Positions 18,465 through 26,481 of a stretch of 64,000 bases of DNA are shown one piece after another. The DNA is taken from assembly GCA_903895255.1 (NCBI GenBank), contig CAITTG010000023.1:28652-92651 (forward strand). The letters run 5' to 3'. The first letter of the stretch is position 1; each line of letters opens with the position of its first letter. The notes beneath the pieces were generated by a model. That model saw nothing but the letters and a program-made list of their open reading frames with translations, ran no database searches and had not been told where the DNA came from. The DNA is from an uncultured Verrucomicrobia subdivision 3 bacterium. GTDB lineage: Bacteria; Verrucomicrobiota; Verrucomicrobiia; Limisphaerales; UBA11358. Position numbers and translations under genes: made by a program.

Positions 18465-18995
18465 ATGCCTGAAACTCTCGTCATTCTTCCCGCAGCAGGC
18501 ATTCAGCGCGCCCTCGCCCGGATCGCCCATGAGATTGCCGAGCGCAATGAAAATGGTGCCGAGGTGGTTTTAATAGGTATTCCCGTGGGCGGGGATGTGC
18601 TGGCCCAGCGTTTGAGTGTCCTGCTGGGTGAGATTTGGCGGCTGCCCGTGCCCTTCGGCATTCTGGATGTCACCCTCTACCGCGATGATCTGGGCGGGCG
18701 GATTGCCCCGGCGGTGCATCCCACGGTCATTCCCTTTGATGTCACGGGTAAAACCGTGGTGCTGGTGGATGACGTGCTCTTCAGCGGGCGGACCACCCGG
18801 GCGGCCATGGACGCCCTGAACGATTTCGGCCGGCCCAAAAAGATCCAATTGGCTGTGCTGGTGGACCGGGGGCACCGCGAACTGCCAATCAAGGCGGATT
18901 TTGTCGGTAAAAACGTGCCCACCGCGCTCAGCGAAAAAGTGCGGGTGCGGCTGGAGTTGCCGGATCGTCCGGACGAGGTGGTTCTGGAGAAATAA
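18465..18995 (+). CDS. pyrR: PyrR: uracil phosphoribosyltransferase / pyr regulator
   Basis: The 176-residue protein carries the PRPP-binding loop [21 protein letters not shown] and the PyrR-typical DVTLYRDDL and [10 protein letters not shown] segments. In other bacteria PyrR binds pyr mRNA to attenuate transcription in response to UMP, with secondary uracil phosphoribosyltransferase activity. It stops 1 bp before the pyrB ATG. A small hairpin lies at 18376-18393 (GCCGGC/GCCGGC), but I could not find the conserved PyrR-binding loop. The ATG at 18465 starts the family-like region; upstream codons look non-coding. Confidence 0.92.
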   Translation: MPETLVILPAAGIQRALARIAHEIAERNENGAEVVLIGIPVGGDVLAQRLSVLLGEIWRLPVPFGILDVTLYRDDLGGRIAPAVHPTVIPFDVTGKTVVLVDDVLFSGRTTRAAMDALNDFGRPKKIQLAVLVDRGHRELPIKADFVGKNVPTALSEKVRVRLELPDRPDEVVLEK

Positions 18996-18996
18996 C

Positions 18997-19941
18997 ATGA
19001 GCTGGAATCGCAAACATCTGCTGGACATCGAATCCCTGACCGCGGCGGAAATTTTCACGGTGCTGGACACCGCCCGGGCCTTCAAGGCGGTGGGCGAGCG
19101 GGCCATCAAGAAAGTGCCGGCGCTGCGTGGCAAAACGGTGGTCAACCTGTTCATTGAGCCTTCCACCCGCACACGCATCAGCTTTGAGCTGGCCGCCCAG
19201 CGCCTGACGGCGGACATCGTCAATTTTTCGGCCGACGCCTCCTCCTTCAAAAAGGGCGAGACCCTCAAGGACACCGCGCGCAATCTGGAGGCGCTGAACG
19301 CTGATTTCATCATCATCCGGCACAGCGCCTCGGGCGCGCCGCATTTTCTTTCGCGTGTGGTCAACGCGCACATTATCAACGCTGGCGACGGGGCGCACGA
19401 GCATCCCACGCAGGCGCTGCTGGACACCTTTACGATCCGTGAAAAGAAGGGCAAGGTGGCGGGGCTGAACGTGACGATTCTCGGGGATATTTTGTACAGC
19501 CGCGTGGCGCGCTCCAACATTTGGGCGCTGACCAAGCTGGGGGCGAACGTCACGTTGTGCGGTCCCGCCACGCTCGTGCCCCGGACCTTCGAGCAAATGG
19601 GCTGCCGGGTGACCCATGACGTGGAGGAGGCGATTCGCGACGCGGATATCATCAACCTGCTCCGCATCCAGCACGAGCGGCAGCGGCAGACGATGTTCCC
19701 GGGGATCGGTGAATATACGACGCTGTTCGGCCTGACCAAGGCGCGGCTGGCGCGGACGAAGCCGGACGCGTTGATTATGCATCCGGGCCCGATCAACCGC
19801 GGGGTGGAGATTGACAGCGACATTGCGGACAGCGGGCGGTCGTTGATTTTGGAGCAGGTGACCAACGGGCTGGCGGTGCGGATGGCGGTGCTGTTTCTCG
19901 TGAATGGCGGACAGGGGCCGCACGGGGTGACGGTGGGATGA
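18997..19941 (+). CDS. pyrB: Aspartate carbamoyltransferase catalytic subunit
   Basis: The 314-residue enzyme joins carbamoyl phosphate and aspartate, the committed step of pyrimidine synthesis. It carries the carbamoyl-phosphate signature [11 protein letters not shown], the HPTQALLD motif and the aspartate-domain LLRIQHERQ segment. Length is standard. It is coupled to pyrR with a 1-bp gap. No pyrC or pyrI follows; after a spacer of about 180 bp the next gene is a VapB-like antitoxin. Confidence 0.96.
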   Translation: MSWNRKHLLDIESLTAAEIFTVLDTARAFKAVGERAIKKVPALRGKTVVNLFIEPSTRTRISFELAAQRLTADIVNFSADASSFKKGETLKDTARNLEALNADFIIIRHSASGAPHFLSRVVNAHIINAGDGAHEHPTQALLDTFTIREKKGKVAGLNVTILGDILYSRVARSNIWALTKLGANVTLCGPATLVPRTFEQMGCRVTHDVEEAIRDADIINLLRIQHERQRQTMFPGIGEYTTLFGLTKARLARTKPDALIMHPGPINRGVEIDSDIADSGRSLILEQVTNGLAVRMAVLFLVNGGQGPHGVTVG

Positions 19942-20125
19942 GTGCGGCGAGGGAAGAATGATGAGGGAAGAAACGGGCGGCCAGAAATTATTGAATTAGG
20001 AAAGCAGGAAGGCAGGAAAGGGGATTTTCAACCGCGAAATACGCCAAACACGGGGAAAAGGCGGTTTCAACCACGGATGGGGGGATTTCATTTGACGGTG
20101 GGATGGCTTGTCTTACATTGCTTGT

Positions 20126-20356
20126 ATGACAGAGACGTTAACTGTTCGCATGCCGGCCAAATTGGTGCGGGAGCTCAAGGCGAAGGCCAGACTGGCCGGC
20201 ACCAATGCCTCCGAAATTTTGCGGCAGGCGGCCACTGAGTATGTGCGCCGCAGCAATTCCGGAGTCAACCCCATGCAGGAGCATATTTTGGCCCGGGCGG
20301 GCACCTGGGACGGGGATATTTCCGGTGTGGAATTGCTGCGGAGGACCCGGCCGTGA
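20126..20356 (+). CDS. VapB-like ribbon-helix-helix antitoxin
   Basis: The 76-residue protein has a ribbon-helix-helix core (TLTVRMPAKLVRELKAKARLAGTNASEILRQA), expected to bind operator DNA as a dimer, and a C-terminal tail that would wrap the toxin. Its stop overlaps the start of the PIN-domain gene by 4 bp (GTGA), the classic toxin-antitoxin arrangement. A TTGACG-like -35 sits at 20092. The ATG at 20126 is preferred over a TTG at 20108. Confidence 0.82.
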   Translation: MTETLTVRMPAKLVRELKAKARLAGTNASEILRQAATEYVRRSNSGVNPMQEHILARAGTWDGDISGVELLRRTRP

Positions 20357-20736
20357 TTTTAGTGGATACTTCGGTGCTGCTGGCCTGGCTGGATAAAAGC
20401 CATCCGCAACACGCACAGTGCCGGCAGGCCATTTACGAGGCCGCCCGGGACACCCTGGCGGTGAGCAGCGTCACCTATGCAGAACTGGCCGCCGGCGGAC
20501 GCACCCGCCAGGGGGTGGATGAGGATTTAGAAGGGTTCGAGCGGCTGGATTTGGATTTTGCGGCCGCGTGGCGCGCCGGCCAGGCTTTTCGGCAATATCG
20601 TCGCAAAACCACGGATGATCCGGTGCTGCCGGATTTTTTAATTCGGGCCCAGGCTGCGACCCGAAATTTGCCACACTTGACCAATGACCGGCGCCGGACG
20701 AGTTCATTTCCGGATGTGAATTTTTTGTTCGTGTGA
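20353..20736 (+). CDS. VapC-like PIN-domain toxin (ribonuclease)
   Basis: The 127-residue protein begins MILVDTSVLLAWLD and keeps the PIN acidic residues Asp5, Glu44 (TYAEL), Asp94 (LPDFLI) and Asp112 (LTNDRRR). These bind Mg for RNA cleavage. It starts at GTG 20353 inside the antitoxin stop. VapC toxins typically cut tRNA or rRNA; the target here is unknown. Confidence 0.85.
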   Translation: MILVDTSVLLAWLDKSHPQHAQCRQAIYEAARDTLAVSSVTYAELAAGGRTRQGVDEDLEGFERLDLDFAAAWRAGQAFRQYRRKTTDDPVLPDFLIRAQAATRNLPHLTNDRRRTSSFPDVNFLFV

Positions 20737-20750
20737 ATGCGAACCGGACT

Positions 20751-20836
20751 TTCCGCCCCCCTTGAGGGCGGAATGAATAGGGGAGGCTGGTTCCCGGCAC
20801 TGGGTGCCGGGCTAATTTCCGAGGTCCCTCCGGGAC
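20751..20836. repeat. Cluster of three short palindromes (REP-like)
   Basis: Three hairpins follow one another: 20751-20773 (TTCCGCCC/GGGCGGAA), 20793-20811 (CCCGGCAC/GTGCCGGG) and 20824-20836 (GTCCC/GGGAC). They fill the gap between convergent vapC and the short aldehyde dehydrogenase, so they may act as a bidirectional terminator. They look like dispersed palindromic units. Confidence 0.6.
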
Positions 20837-20840
20837 GAGA

Positions 20841-21716
20841 TCACACACCCATGGGATGCCAGGCGGTTTTGTATTCCACGGTGTCCAGAATCCAATAGGG
20901 GTCTTCCGCCTGGGCGGCAAACCACTCGGCGGGCTGGAAGTCGCGGCGAGTGTAGCGCTTGAGATTCACGGCGGAGCCGCCTTGCAGGGTGGTTTGCAAT
21001 TCCGCGTGGCCGGTGCCGTCCACAACGGCATTCACATCCATGTGGGTGGCGAGGTGCGGGGCGAGTTCGGCGCGCTGGCCGGTCAGGAGGTTGACCACGC
21101 CGCCGGGGAGGTCGCTGGTGGCGAGGATTTCCGCAAAGGTGGCGGCCGGCAGGGGGAATTTTTCCGAGGCGATGACCACGGCCGTGTTGCCGCTCAAAAT
21201 GACGGGAGCCACCAGCGAGACGAGGGCCAGCAGGGATGGCTCATCCGCAGCCAGCACGGCGACCACGCCGACGGGTTCGGGCAGCGTGAAGTTGAAGTGG
21301 GGGGTGGCGACGGGGTTCACGCTGCTGAAAATCTGCGCGTATTTGTCGGTCCAACCGGCGTAATGCACCAGGCGGTCGATGGCGAGATTGACTTCGCGCC
21401 GGGCTTTGGCCGGGGTCACGCCGGTGGAGCGGGCGATTTCGGCGACGAGTTCACCGGACCGGTTTTGCAGCATCTCGGCGGCGCGGTAGAGGATTTGGCC
21501 GCGCAGGTAGGCGGTGGCTTTGGCCCAGCCGCCGGCGGCGGCACGCGCGGCGACCACGGCATCGCGGAAGTCCTTGCGCGAGGCGTGGGCGTAGTTATCC
21601 AGGTGCGCGCCGGCGGGAGATTGCGCCGGCAGGTAGCGTCCGCTCTCGCTCCGGGGGAATTTTCCGCCGATGAAGAGCTTGTAGGTTTTTTTGACTTCGA
21701 GACGAGTGGTGCTCAT
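20841..21716 (-). CDS. Short aldehyde dehydrogenase-like protein lacking the catalytic Cys
   Basis: The 291-residue protein aligns by eye with the N-terminal two-thirds of aldehyde dehydrogenases (YKLFIGGKFPRSESGRYLP, PLPAATFAEIL, DLPGGVVNLLTG). It stops before the catalytic Cys/Glu region: the place of the ELGGK motif reads LQGGSAVNLK, and the usual NQGxxC block is absent. It is followed by a distinct C-terminal segment (RDFQPAEWFAAQAEDPYWILDTVEYKTAWHP). Such short homologues commonly accompany a full ALDH next to deoC; a regulatory or structural subunit role is an inference. Confidence 0.82.
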   Translation of the reverse strand: MSTTRLEVKKTYKLFIGGKFPRSESGRYLPAQSPAGAHLDNYAHASRKDFRDAVVAARAAAGGWAKATAYLRGQILYRAAEMLQNRSGELVAEIARSTGVTPAKARREVNLAIDRLVHYAGWTDKYAQIFSSVNPVATPHFNFTLPEPVGVVAVLAADEPSLLALVSLVAPVILSGNTAVVIASEKFPLPAATFAEILATSDLPGGVVNLLTGQRAELAPHLATHMDVNAVVDGTGHAELQTTLQGGSAVNLKRYTRRDFQPAEWFAAQAEDPYWILDTVEYKTAWHPMGV

Positions 21717-21734
21717 AGGGTCGTGATGATCAGC

Positions 21735-21941
21735 TTATAATTTTCGGCGCGGCCAGAGCATGGCCAGCAGACCGCAGAATATCAACAGTCCCCCGCCGAT
21801 GTAACAATAAGTATCAGGATATCTGGGCAGTCCGGGCATGAAGTATTTGACGCGATGGGCCAGATCTTCGGGGATGGTCCGGCCTTTAAGGATCAAGAGC
21901 ACCCCAATAACCAGGCAGACCAGGCCGATGATTCTGCGCAT
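21735..21941 (-). CDS. Small two-helix membrane protein (DUF3185-like)
   Basis: This 68-residue protein has two hydrophobic helices (IIGLVCLVIGVLLILKG and YIGGGLLIFCGLLAMLW) joined by a charged loop and ends in basic residues. The layout resembles DUF3185 proteins. It starts at the ATG at 21941, 11 bp after the YeaQ-like gene stops. Function is unknown; stress-related membrane roles are guesswork. Confidence 0.65.
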   Translation of the reverse strand: MRRIIGLVCLVIGVLLILKGRTIPEDLAHRVKYFMPGLPRYPDTYCYIGGGLLIFCGLLAMLWPRRKL

Positions 21942-21952
21942 GTGGTTATAAT

Positions 21953-22195
21953 TTAAGCGCCTTTGCGGGAGATGAAACCGATGACCCATAGCAACACCAC
22001 CGCGCCGATAAACGCGGAAAGCAAGTTGCCAATGAGGCCAAAGGTCAGGATGCCGAGCAAGCCCAGCAAAAATCCGCCCAGCAGCGCGCCAATGACGCCC
22101 ACGATGAGATTTCCCAGCAGGCCGAAGCCGTGACCTTTGACGACGGTGCCGGCCAGAAAGCCAGCGGCGAGACCGATGAGGATAAACCAGATCAT
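21953..22195 (-). CDS. GlsB/YeaQ/YmgE family stress membrane protein
   Basis: The 80-residue, Gly/Leu-rich protein with three hydrophobic segments (LIGLAAGFLAGTVVKG, LLGNLIVGVIGALLGGFLLGLLG, LLSAFIGAVVLLWVIGFI) matches the transglycosylase-associated/YeaQ family, which is often induced by general stress. It lies between the two aldehyde dehydrogenase genes and forms a pair with the DUF3185-like gene. Confidence 0.85.
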   Translation of the reverse strand: MIWFILIGLAAGFLAGTVVKGHGFGLLGNLIVGVIGALLGGFLLGLLGILTFGLIGNLLSAFIGAVVLLWVIGFISRKGA

Positions 22196-22236
22196 AATAT
22201 TTGTGTGTTTTGTTTAAATTCTTGTGCCACTGTAAC

Positions 22237-23751
22237 TTAGTCCAGGCGGCAATAAGCCGCAAGCCCATGCAATCCACCTTCGCGGCCAAAGCCGCTTTCC
22301 TGGTAACCGCCGAAGGGACTCGTGGGGTCGAATTTATTGTAGCAATTGGCCCAGATGACCCCGGCCTGCAACTTGGCGGCCATTTTGAAAATCTTGCTGC
22401 CTTTATCGGTCCAGATGCCGGCGCTCAGACCATAGGGGGTGTTGTTGGCGCGTTCCAAGGCCTCCTCGGGCGTGCGGAAGGTCATGACGCTCAGGACCGG
22501 GCCGAAGATTTCCTCCTGCGCTACGCGATGCGCGTGGGTGACGCCGGTGAGGAACGTGGGTGGATACCAATAGCCTTTCGCTGGAAGGGTGCACTGGGTT
22601 TGTTGCAGCGCGGCGCCTTCAGCGAGACCGCTCTGCACAAGTTCGCGAATTTTGGCCAGTTGCGCGGCGGAATTAATGGCGCCGATATCGGTGTTTTTAT
22701 CCAGGGGATTGCCGACGCGCAGGGTCTGAATGCGGTCACGCAGTTTTTTGACGACCTGCGGATAAATGCCTTCCTGCACCAGTAAGCGCGACCCGGCGCA
22801 GCAGACGTGGCCCTGGTTGAAATAAATTCCGGCGATGATGCCTTCGATGGCCTGGTCGAGCGGCGCGTCCTCGAAAATGATATTGGCCGCCTTGCCACCG
22901 AGTTCGAGGGTGAGCTTCTTGCCGGAACCGGCGACCGCTTTGGCGATGAGCTTGCCCACCTCGGTGGAACCGGTGAAAGCGATTTTATTGATGTCCGGAT
23001 GCTGGACCAAGGCCGCGCCGGTCACGCCGGCACCCGTGACGATGTTTACCACGCCGTCGGGCAGGCCGGCCTCCTGAAATATCTGCGCCAGCCGCAGGGC
23101 GGTAATGCTGGTGGTTTCGGCGGGTTTGAGCACCACGGTATTGCCGCAGGCCAGGGCCGGGGCGATCTTCCACGCGGCCATGAGCAGGGGAAAATTCCAA
23201 GGAATGATCTGGCCGGCCACGCCGAGCGGACGCGGAGTTTTGCCCGGGAAGGCGTATTTAAGTTTATCCGCCCAGCCGGCGTAATAAAAGAAATGCGCGG
23301 CCACGAGAGGCAGATCGATGTCGCGGCTTTCCTTGATGGGCTTGCCGCCATCGACGGTTTCGAGCACGGCCAGTTCGCGGGCTTTTTCCTGGATGAGGCG
23401 GGCGATGCGGTAGAGGTACTTGCCGCGCTCGCGCGCGGGCAGTTTGCCCCAGACCCGGTCGTAGGCGCGGCGGGCGGATTTTACGGCGCGGTCCACATCA
23501 GCGGCATTGGCCGCGGCGATTTCGGTGAGGGGTTGCTCGGTGGCGGGATTGATCGAGGGGAAATAGTGGCCGGACGCCGGGGCGGTGAATTTGCCGTTGA
23601 TGAACAATTCGTGGCGCGGGGCGATGGAGTAGGGTTTGGCGTCTTCCAGGGAGGGGGTGTAGTCCCATTTGGCGCCGAAGTTTAGGCGGCGGTCTTTGAG
23701 GGGGATGATGGGGTGCGAAATCGTGGCCAGCAGGTTACGGGTGATTTTCAT
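22237..23751 (-). CDS. NAD(P)-dependent aldehyde dehydrogenase
   Basis: This is a complete 504-residue ALDH. Asn186 in PWNFPLL, Glu283 in LELGGK and the catalytic Cys317 in NQGHVCCAG are all present, as is the NAD-binding FTGSTEVG loop. It oxidises an aldehyde to the acid. With DeoC, which yields acetaldehyde and glyceraldehyde-3-phosphate from deoxyribose-5-phosphate, acetaldehyde oxidation is the natural proposal. It starts 10 bp downstream of the RelA/SpoT gene stop, an unusual adjacency. Confidence 0.93.
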   Translation of the reverse strand: MKITRNLLATISHPIIPLKDRRLNFGAKWDYTPSLEDAKPYSIAPRHELFINGKFTAPASGHYFPSINPATEQPLTEIAAANAADVDRAVKSARRAYDRVWGKLPARERGKYLYRIARLIQEKARELAVLETVDGGKPIKESRDIDLPLVAAHFFYYAGWADKLKYAFPGKTPRPLGVAGQIIPWNFPLLMAAWKIAPALACGNTVVLKPAETTSITALRLAQIFQEAGLPDGVVNIVTGAGVTGAALVQHPDINKIAFTGSTEVGKLIAKAVAGSGKKLTLELGGKAANIIFEDAPLDQAIEGIIAGIYFNQGHVCCAGSRLLVQEGIYPQVVKKLRDRIQTLRVGNPLDKNTDIGAINSAAQLAKIRELVQSGLAEGAALQQTQCTLPAKGYWYPPTFLTGVTHAHRVAQEEIFGPVLSVMTFRTPEEALERANNTPYGLSAGIWTDKGSKIFKMAAKLQAGVIWANCYNKFDPTSPFGGYQESGFGREGGLHGLAAYCRLD

Positions 23752-23761
23752 ATTTGGAACT

Positions 23762-24799
23762 TTAACTCAACTCGGAATTAGCAGCTTTTGCCTTTGATTT
23801 GCGCTTTTCTAAATTGCGCTCCACTATAATTGGAAAATATTCAACCCATTTAGCCCCAAATTCTAAAGACATCGCCTGCCGCACCAGGCCAACATGGTTA
23901 AAGAAAACCCCTCGAGCACGGCGTATCCTGTCAGTTTGGTGATTTTGCAAAAATAATGGGTCTTGTTCGCTTGCGATTATTTTATCGGCCTCAATTATCT
24001 CGCCTGAATGCTTTTTGAGCAATTGCACAAGCTCTCTTGGCGTTGAAATTGAAAAGTGAACCAAATCTTCTAGAAGTTCGTCATATGGCTCTTGACCATC
24101 TGTATTTTCAGCTGGCAAGTTTTCATTCAAAATTTTGGCGACTAAATCCACATTAAGCTCTTCGGATGAGGAGCTTGTATCCACTAATGTTACGTATTCA
24201 TCACGGCTTGCTAAAACTCGCTCAAATTCTAAATCCACCGTTTCAAGCAGTGCTGACACCCTATAAATGGAACGACGAACAGGAGGGGGAACTCCATTTT
24301 CCTTTTTATATTGGAGAATGTGCGAGGAAGCTGCCCAAATATGCTGAGCCATTGTGCGAACTTGAATTTCAGCTTTTAAATTCAACAGCGTTTTAAGAGT
24401 GGGTATTGCCAACCAATCTGGTTTAAGCTCAATATGGAAATGGACAGAGGAGTATCCAAACTCGCCTGTGCCCAGGCGATCTTGTGCATTCTCCTGTTGA
24501 AGCACCTTGAAATTTTCCTTGATTAGCTCGCAGACCGAATTGGCATCCCGTTGGAATAAAACGATAATACGTATGCCGATCAGGTCGGAAATATGGGAAA
24601 TGCTTTTTGGATCAAGCGACTTTCTTTCTATCTTGTCGGCAATTGAGGCCCATGCTTTTACCCGCTGCTGAATTGGAAATCCGAGTGAAACACCATGCTG
24701 GTTTAACAATTCAGCAAGTTGTCGGGAGAGTTCAAAGCCAAACTGCGCCGCAGATGGCGCTAGTTTTTGATATTCTTTTTCCAGGTCAATGATATTCAT
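23762..24799 (-). CDS. RelA/SpoT synthetase-domain protein
   Basis: The 345-residue protein carries the nucleotide pyrophosphokinase core: SDLIGIRIIV (residues 71-80), GTGEFGYSSVHF (110-121) and LKAEIQVRTMAQHIWAASSH (141-160), matching the conserved synthetase motifs. No hydrolase (HD) domain precedes it and no TGS/ACT domain follows; instead there is a C-terminal helical region of about 180 residues. It should make (p)ppGpp-like alarmones or pyrophosphorylate tRNA. A 72-residue gene ends 10 bp upstream, as in toxSAS toxin-antitoxin pairs. The gene looks clearly AT-richer than both neighbours, suggesting horizontal gain. Start 24799 was chosen by domain fit; 24835 is an alternative. Confidence 0.85.
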   Translation of the reverse strand: MNIIDLEKEYQKLAPSAAQFGFELSRQLAELLNQHGVSLGFPIQQRVKAWASIADKIERKSLDPKSISHISDLIGIRIIVLFQRDANSVCELIKENFKVLQQENAQDRLGTGEFGYSSVHFHIELKPDWLAIPTLKTLLNLKAEIQVRTMAQHIWAASSHILQYKKENGVPPPVRRSIYRVSALLETVDLEFERVLASRDEYVTLVDTSSSSEELNVDLVAKILNENLPAENTDGQEPYDELLEDLVHFSISTPRELVQLLKKHSGEIIEADKIIASEQDPLFLQNHQTDRIRRARGVFFNHVGLVRQAMSLEFGAKWVEYFPIIVERNLEKRKSKAKAANSELS

Positions 24800-24809
24800 G
24801 CCTGAACGC

Positions 24810-25028
24810 TCACCGTTTGCGATGGCGTTTTTCATGTGTTCGTGCCTTGGCAAACAGACTCGGCACAGTCTCCCCGGCGAAAAATTGCCGACGTTCGCTG
24901 GTATAATCGCTATGGCCCACACGCCAGATCGAGTGGAGACGGGCAACTTTGGACGGGGGCAGGTGCTTGGTCAGCACATCCAGCCCCGCTTGCACGGTCG
25001 CCTGTTCGTTTTCGACGATAATGCTCAT
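24810..25028 (-). CDS. Small putative antitoxin paired with RelA/SpoT protein
   Basis: The 72-residue soluble protein starts MSIIVENEQATVQAGLDVL. Its central part is KHLPPSKVARLHSIWRVGHSDY, followed by RRQFFAGETVPSLFAKA and a basic tail. It resembles small proteins commonly encoded just upstream of toxin genes. It ends 10 bp before the RelA/SpoT start. The start is the ATG at 25028; a longer frame to 25079 lacks family-like character. The antitoxin role is inferred from size and position only. Confidence 0.6.
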   Translation of the reverse strand: MSIIVENEQATVQAGLDVLTKHLPPSKVARLHSIWRVGHSDYTSERRQFFAGETVPSLFAKARTHEKRHRKR

Positions 25029-25350
25029 GGTTGTTCTATGGTTCAGGTTAGAATTAAATCCATGCGCCGCAAGCAGCAATTGCTGACTGGGAAGACAAAT
25101 GGGCTGTTCGTCTCATAAGCACGATAGGCGCACAATGCTGAATCCTTGGAGTGCGGAAACAAGTTGCCGTTTCGGGACTCGGCGACATGTCGCCGAGTTC
25201 CAAAGCGCGGACATGTCCGCGCACTCCAAAAAACTGCGCCGCCCGGCCTTCCGTAGGCCCAAAAGCGGGGTCGCGCTGCGCTTGCCCCCGCAGTCCAAGG
25301 AGACCAATCGAGATTGGTAGCTTTTTGAAAGTAAGTCTCATTCTCTTCCT
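25029..25350. other. Intergenic region carrying a palindromic element
   Basis: This 322-bp gap lies between deoC and the RelA/SpoT module. About half is the MITE-like element at 25144-25300. A small hairpin, CCAATC/GATTGG, follows at about 25303-25316. No gene is evident. Confidence 0.6.
25144..25300. repeat. MITE-like element with terminal inverted repeats
   Basis: The ends CCTTGGAGTGCGG (25144-25156) and CCGCAGTCCAAGG (25288-25300) are inverted repeats matching at 12 of 13 positions. Inside are two perfect palindromes, 25178-25197 (centre CGACATGTCG) and 25205-25222 (centre GGACATGTCC). The unit is 157 bp, encodes nothing and appears once in this window. Confidence 0.65.
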
Positions 25351-26313
25351 TTACGGCAAAGAAAAATAATCCGCCGCCTGATAGTTGCCCTCGGCGCATT
25401 TCACGATTTGCATGAGGAGGTCGGTCACCAGGGAACTGGCGCCGATGCGGAAGAGGTCGGGGGTGAGCCAGTCGTCGCCGAGGGTTTCCTTGACCATCAC
25501 GAGGTAGGCCAGGGCTTGCTTGGCGGTGCGGATGCCGCCGGCGGGTTTCATGCCGATGCGAATGCCGGTGGCAAAGAAATGATCGCGGATGGCCTCCAGC
25601 ATGACGAGGGTCACGGGCAGGGTGGCGGCGGGGGAGACTTTGCCGGTGCTGGTCTTGATGAAATCGCCGCCGGCTTGCATGGCGATTTCGCTGGCGAGGC
25701 GGACATTGTCGTAGGTGACGAGTTCGCCGGTTTCGAGGATGACTTTGAGATGGGCCGGGCCGCAGGCGGCCTTGGTGGCGGCGATTTCATCGAACATGCG
25801 CGCGTGCTCGCCGGCGAGAAATGCGCTGCGATTAATGACCATGTCGATTTCATCCGCGCCATCGGCCACGGTGCGGCGGACCTCTTCCAGCTTGGTGCGG
25901 AGGGGGTATTGGCCGCTGGGGAAACCGGTGGCCACGGCGGCGATTTTCACGGGGGACCGGTCGCCGAGAAAGCGGCGGGCGGGTTTCACGAGGTTGGGAT
26001 AAACACAGACAGCGGCGCAGGGAGGCACGCCATATTTGGCATCGATCGGCTGGAGCGCTTTTTGGCAAAGGTAAGCCACCTTGCCGGGGGTGTCCTTGCC
26101 TTCGAGGGTGGTGAGGTCGCACATGGCCACGGCCATTTTCAAGCCGGCCAGCTTGGCACTGGTTTTGAGGCTGCGCTTGGTAAAGGCGCTGGCACGCTCC
26201 TCGATCATAATTTGGTCGATGGTGGGGACAGTGGCAAAACCACGTTGGAACGAGGCGGAGGGAAGCGCTAAAAACGCCGGTCGGGTGGTTGCGGTGCCGC
26301 GCACGGTCTTCAT
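25351..26313 (-). CDS. deoC: Deoxyribose-phosphate aldolase
   Basis: The 320-residue aldolase cleaves 2-deoxyribose-5-phosphate to glyceraldehyde-3-phosphate and acetaldehyde. The Schiff-base lysine is Lys220 in GGDFIKTSTGK, with Asp157 (DEIDMVI) and Lys256 (GMKPAGG) as the other catalytic residues. The N-terminal extension of about 50 residues makes it the long form, close in length to animal DERA. It probably once led an operon with the aldehyde dehydrogenases downstream. Confidence 0.95.
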   Translation of the reverse strand: MKTVRGTATTRPAFLALPSASFQRGFATVPTIDQIMIEERASAFTKRSLKTSAKLAGLKMAVAMCDLTTLEGKDTPGKVAYLCQKALQPIDAKYGVPPCAAVCVYPNLVKPARRFLGDRSPVKIAAVATGFPSGQYPLRTKLEEVRRTVADGADEIDMVINRSAFLAGEHARMFDEIAATKAACGPAHLKVILETGELVTYDNVRLASEIAMQAGGDFIKTSTGKVSPAATLPVTLVMLEAIRDHFFATGIRIGMKPAGGIRTAKQALAYLVMVKETLGDDWLTPDLFRIGASSLVTDLLMQIVKCAEGNYQAADYFSLP

Positions 26314-26481
26314 GGTGGGGGATTCTGCGGGTGAGGCGGGGTGGCGTCAATGCGGTTTGCGTGGAATAACCCGGGCAAAGGGTGGGCACGCGGGCTCCCG
26401 GCCGGGGCGTATCCGGACTTGCGCAAATGCCAAATGCATGAAACCCTGTAGTGCGGCACCAACCATGCCGTTTGGAACTGA

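Noticed and set aside
19942..20238. 98-codon open frame after pyrB
   Set aside because: Low-complexity Gly/Arg/Lys-rich sequence that overlaps the VapB-like gene; treated as intergenic.
24166..24396. 76-codon open frame on the plus strand
   Set aside because: Antisense to the RelA/SpoT-domain gene, no supporting features.
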